Assembly: GCA_016181345.1 (NCBI GenBank)
Contig: JACOZM010000078.1
Coordinates: forward strand, 1 to 6,132
Direction: 5' to 3'
DNA length: 6,132 nucleotides
DNA from: Candidatus Woesearchaeota archaeon
GTDB lineage: Archaea > Nanobdellota > Nanobdellia > Woesearchaeales > GW2011-AR9
A program made the position numbers and the translations under genes. The notes beneath the pieces are model-generated. The model was not told where the DNA came from. It was given only the letters and a program-made list of their open reading frames with translations, and did no database searches. Shown here piece by piece: positions 4,940-6,132 of the stretch. Positions within the stretch are counted from its first letter, which is position 1, and every line of letters begins with the position of its first letter.

Positions 4940-5728
4940 ATGAAAATTGGATTTATCGGTGCGGGAAATATGGGGTCTGCTTTAATCAAAGCAATCTATC
5001 AGAAAAAATTAGCCAAAACCATTATTGCTTTTGATCCTAACGAAGAAGGATTAAAGAGATTAGAGCAGTTTAAGATTAAGAAAGCAAAAAATAATCAAGA
5101 TGTTGTTCAATTATCTGATATTGTCTTTCTAGCTGTTAAGCCTTTTTTAATTCAGCCAGTAATAGAGGAGATTTATCCCATAGCGAATAGCCAGCAATTA
5201 TTTATTTCTATCGCTGCCGGAATAAATTTAACTACGTTAGAAAATGGTCTTCCCGGAAAGAAAGTTATCCGGGTTATGCCTAATACTCCTTGTTTTGTAG
5301 GAGAGATGGCCGCCGGGTTTACTCTGGGCAGAGAATGTACAAAAGAAGACGGAATACTTGTTAAAAAGATCCTTGATGCAGGAGGGGTTTCTTTCTCTGT
5401 TTCTGAAGAGAAATTAGATGCAGTTACAGGATTATCGGGAAGCGGGCCAGCATTTGTAGCTGAGCTTATCCAGGGATTTATCGAAGCTGGAAAAAGTGTT
5501 GGTTTAGACGAAGAGATATCCCGTCAATTAACGCGGCAGACTTTTTTAGGAACAGCAAAGATGCTCCAAGAAGGTTTTTCAGAAGAACAGCTAAAAGAGA
5601 TGGTGACTACAAAGGGTGGAACCACAGAAGCAGGTCGGAAAGTTCTGGAAAATTCAGATTTAAGAAAGGTTATCACTAAAACAGTTACAGCAGCCACCGA
5701 ACGTTCTAAAGAAATGGGGAAAAAATGA
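4940..5728 (+). CDS. proC: Pyrroline-5-carboxylate reductase
   Basis: ProC reduces 1-pyrroline-5-carboxylate to L-proline with NAD(P)H, the last step of proline synthesis, in the cytosol. The 262-residue product is full length for the family. The Rossmann nucleotide-binding loop is GFIGAGNMGSAL (4-15), with an acidic D32 at the end of the second strand, the conserved AVKP (65-68), and RVMPNTP (111-117). The C-terminal dimerisation domain carries DAVTGLSGSGPAFV (160-173) and TTKGGTTEAG (223-232), the two signature blocks of P5C reductases (the usual Pro of PGGTT is Lys here, K225). The start at 4940 is preferred over the in-frame ATG at 4934 because AGGTGA lies 6 nt before it and the product then begins MKIGFIGAG, as is usual for the family. 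The stop overlaps the proA start (ATGA), implying coupled translation. Function is very secure. Confidence 0.97.
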   Translation: MKIGFIGAGNMGSALIKAIYQKKLAKTIIAFDPNEEGLKRLEQFKIKKAKNNQDVVQLSDIVFLAVKPFLIQPVIEEIYPIANSQQLFISIAAGINLTTLENGLPGKKVIRVMPNTPCFVGEMAAGFTLGRECTKEDGILVKKILDAGGVSFSVSEEKLDAVTGLSGSGPAFVAELIQGFIEAGKSVGLDEEISRQLTRQTFLGTAKMLQEGFSEEQLKEMVTTKGGTTEAGRKVLENSDLRKVITKTVTAATERSKEMGKK

Positions 5729-6132
5729 ATAAGAGATCAAATGAAAAAATTGGAAAAAGATTTCCTTCTGTTAGCAGAAAAAATTCTTCAATTAGCAGAA
5801 AAAAAATATTATCCTCTTTAAAGGCAAGCGAAGATTCAACTCTGGAGGAAGAATTACAACAAGTAAAATCATCGTCTGTCCTTCTCGCTACAGTATCCTC
5901 TTCTCAGAAAAATAAGGCTTTGCAATCAGTCATTGCCGAACTAAAAAAAAATAAAGACCTTATTTTTGCGGAGAACAAAAAAGATGTTGAGAAAGCGAAG
6001 AAGGGGAAAGCAAATCCCGCTGTCATTGATAGGCTCAAGATTGACGAGTTGAAATTAGCCGGGCTGATCAAAAGTCTCGAGGGCGTTATTCAACTTCCTG
6101 ATCCTGTTCATGAAGTACTTTCAGAAATAGAA
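5725..6132 (+). CDS. proA: Glutamate-5-semialdehyde dehydrogenase (gamma-glutamyl phosphate reductase), N-terminal part, truncated by window end
   Basis: ProA reduces gamma-glutamyl phosphate to glutamate-5-semialdehyde, which cyclises to the substrate of ProC. The frame runs open to the right edge (136 codons seen of roughly 450 expected). Family-typical sequence starts near residue 52: VLLATVSSSQKNKAL (52-66), then ENKKDVEKAKKG (83-94), AVIDRLKIDELKLAGL (99-114) and IQLPDPVHEVL (122-132), matching the ProA N-terminal helices before the NADP-binding domain; the catalytic Cys lies outside the window. From the ATG at 5725, the SSxxKN block lies about 39 residues later than in E. coli ProA, because of a Ser/Lys/Arg-rich extension (1-31). 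The ATGA overlap with proC and GGGGA at 5716-5720 favour this start, but no alternative in-frame ATG exists, so a non-ATG start or a sequence error near the A8 run (5799-5806) cannot be excluded. Identity is firm; the exact start is uncertain. Confidence 0.93.
   Translation, partial: MNKRSNEKIGKRFPSVSRKNSSISRKKILSSLKASEDSTLEEELQQVKSSSVLLATVSSSQKNKALQSVIAELKKNKDLIFAENKKDVEKAKKGKANPAVIDRLKIDELKLAGLIKSLEGVIQLPDPVHEVLSEIE
5771..5806 (+). repeat. Direct repeat TTAGCAGAAAAAA, 21-nt period, ending in an A8 tract
   Basis: TTAGCAGAAAAAA occurs at 5771-5783 and again from 5792, a 21-nt period that gives two heptad-like units in any frame: SRKNSSI/SRKKI in the proA frame and LAEKILQ/LAEKK in the overlapping frame 2. 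The second copy ends in eight consecutive A residues (5799-5806), a place prone to slippage during replication, transcription or sequencing. Confidence 0.65.

Overview
The window looks like a piece of an AT-rich archaeal chromosome, most probably from a DPANN-type lineage (Woesearchaeota/Pacearchaeota-like; this placement is inference). The evidence is of three kinds. Two genes (starts 2620 and 3217) have an archaeal TATA element about 26-31 nt upstream of the ATG and no usable Shine-Dalgarno, as in leaderless archaeal transcripts. The gene content includes a THUMP-methyltransferase-like protein with archaeal-style linker sequence and a multi-membrane-pass M50-like protein. Other starts use GGAG/GAGGT/AGGTGA-type ribosome binding sites at normal spacing, so leaderless and Shine-Dalgarno starts are mixed. 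All convincing genes are on the + strand.

Layout. 1-1505 is the 3' part of gyrA (DNA gyrase subunit A): the end of the breakage-reunion/coiled-coil part, the DNA-wrapping beta-pinwheel with a canonical GyrA box, and a very long acidic tail. 1502-2470 overlaps it by 4 nt (ATGA) and encodes a THUMP plus class I methyltransferase-fold protein whose SAM-binding and catalytic motifs look decayed. A 149-nt gap with a palindromic TATA box follows. 2620-3162 encodes a small protein with a PD-(D/E)XK nuclease-like core. 3217-3966 encodes a polytopic membrane protein resembling site-2 (M50) proteases that has lost HExxH. 4018-4362 encodes a small four-helix membrane protein and 4368-4664 a small unrecognised soluble protein. 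After a 275-nt gene-free, purine- and A/T-rich spacer with a roughly 20-nt quasi-periodic motif come proC (4940-5728) and, overlapping by ATGA, the 5' part of proA (5725 to the window end).

How the genes work together. proC and proA encode the last and middle steps of the bacterial-type glutamate-to-proline route and are translationally coupled; proB would be expected nearby but is not in view. gyrA and the methyltransferase-like gene are also coupled, although their functions are not obviously related. The middle block (2620-4664) holds four small genes of unknown or only fold-level function, with no evidence that they form one system.

The points most worth a second look are: an apparent 21-residue in-frame loss in one blade of the GyrA pinwheel, visible by comparing the protein's own repeats; two apparent pseudoenzymes (methyltransferase fold and M50 fold); the possible small nuclease; and an unusual basic N-terminal extension of ProA that starts beside an A8 tract where an overlapping frame would join by a -1 shift.
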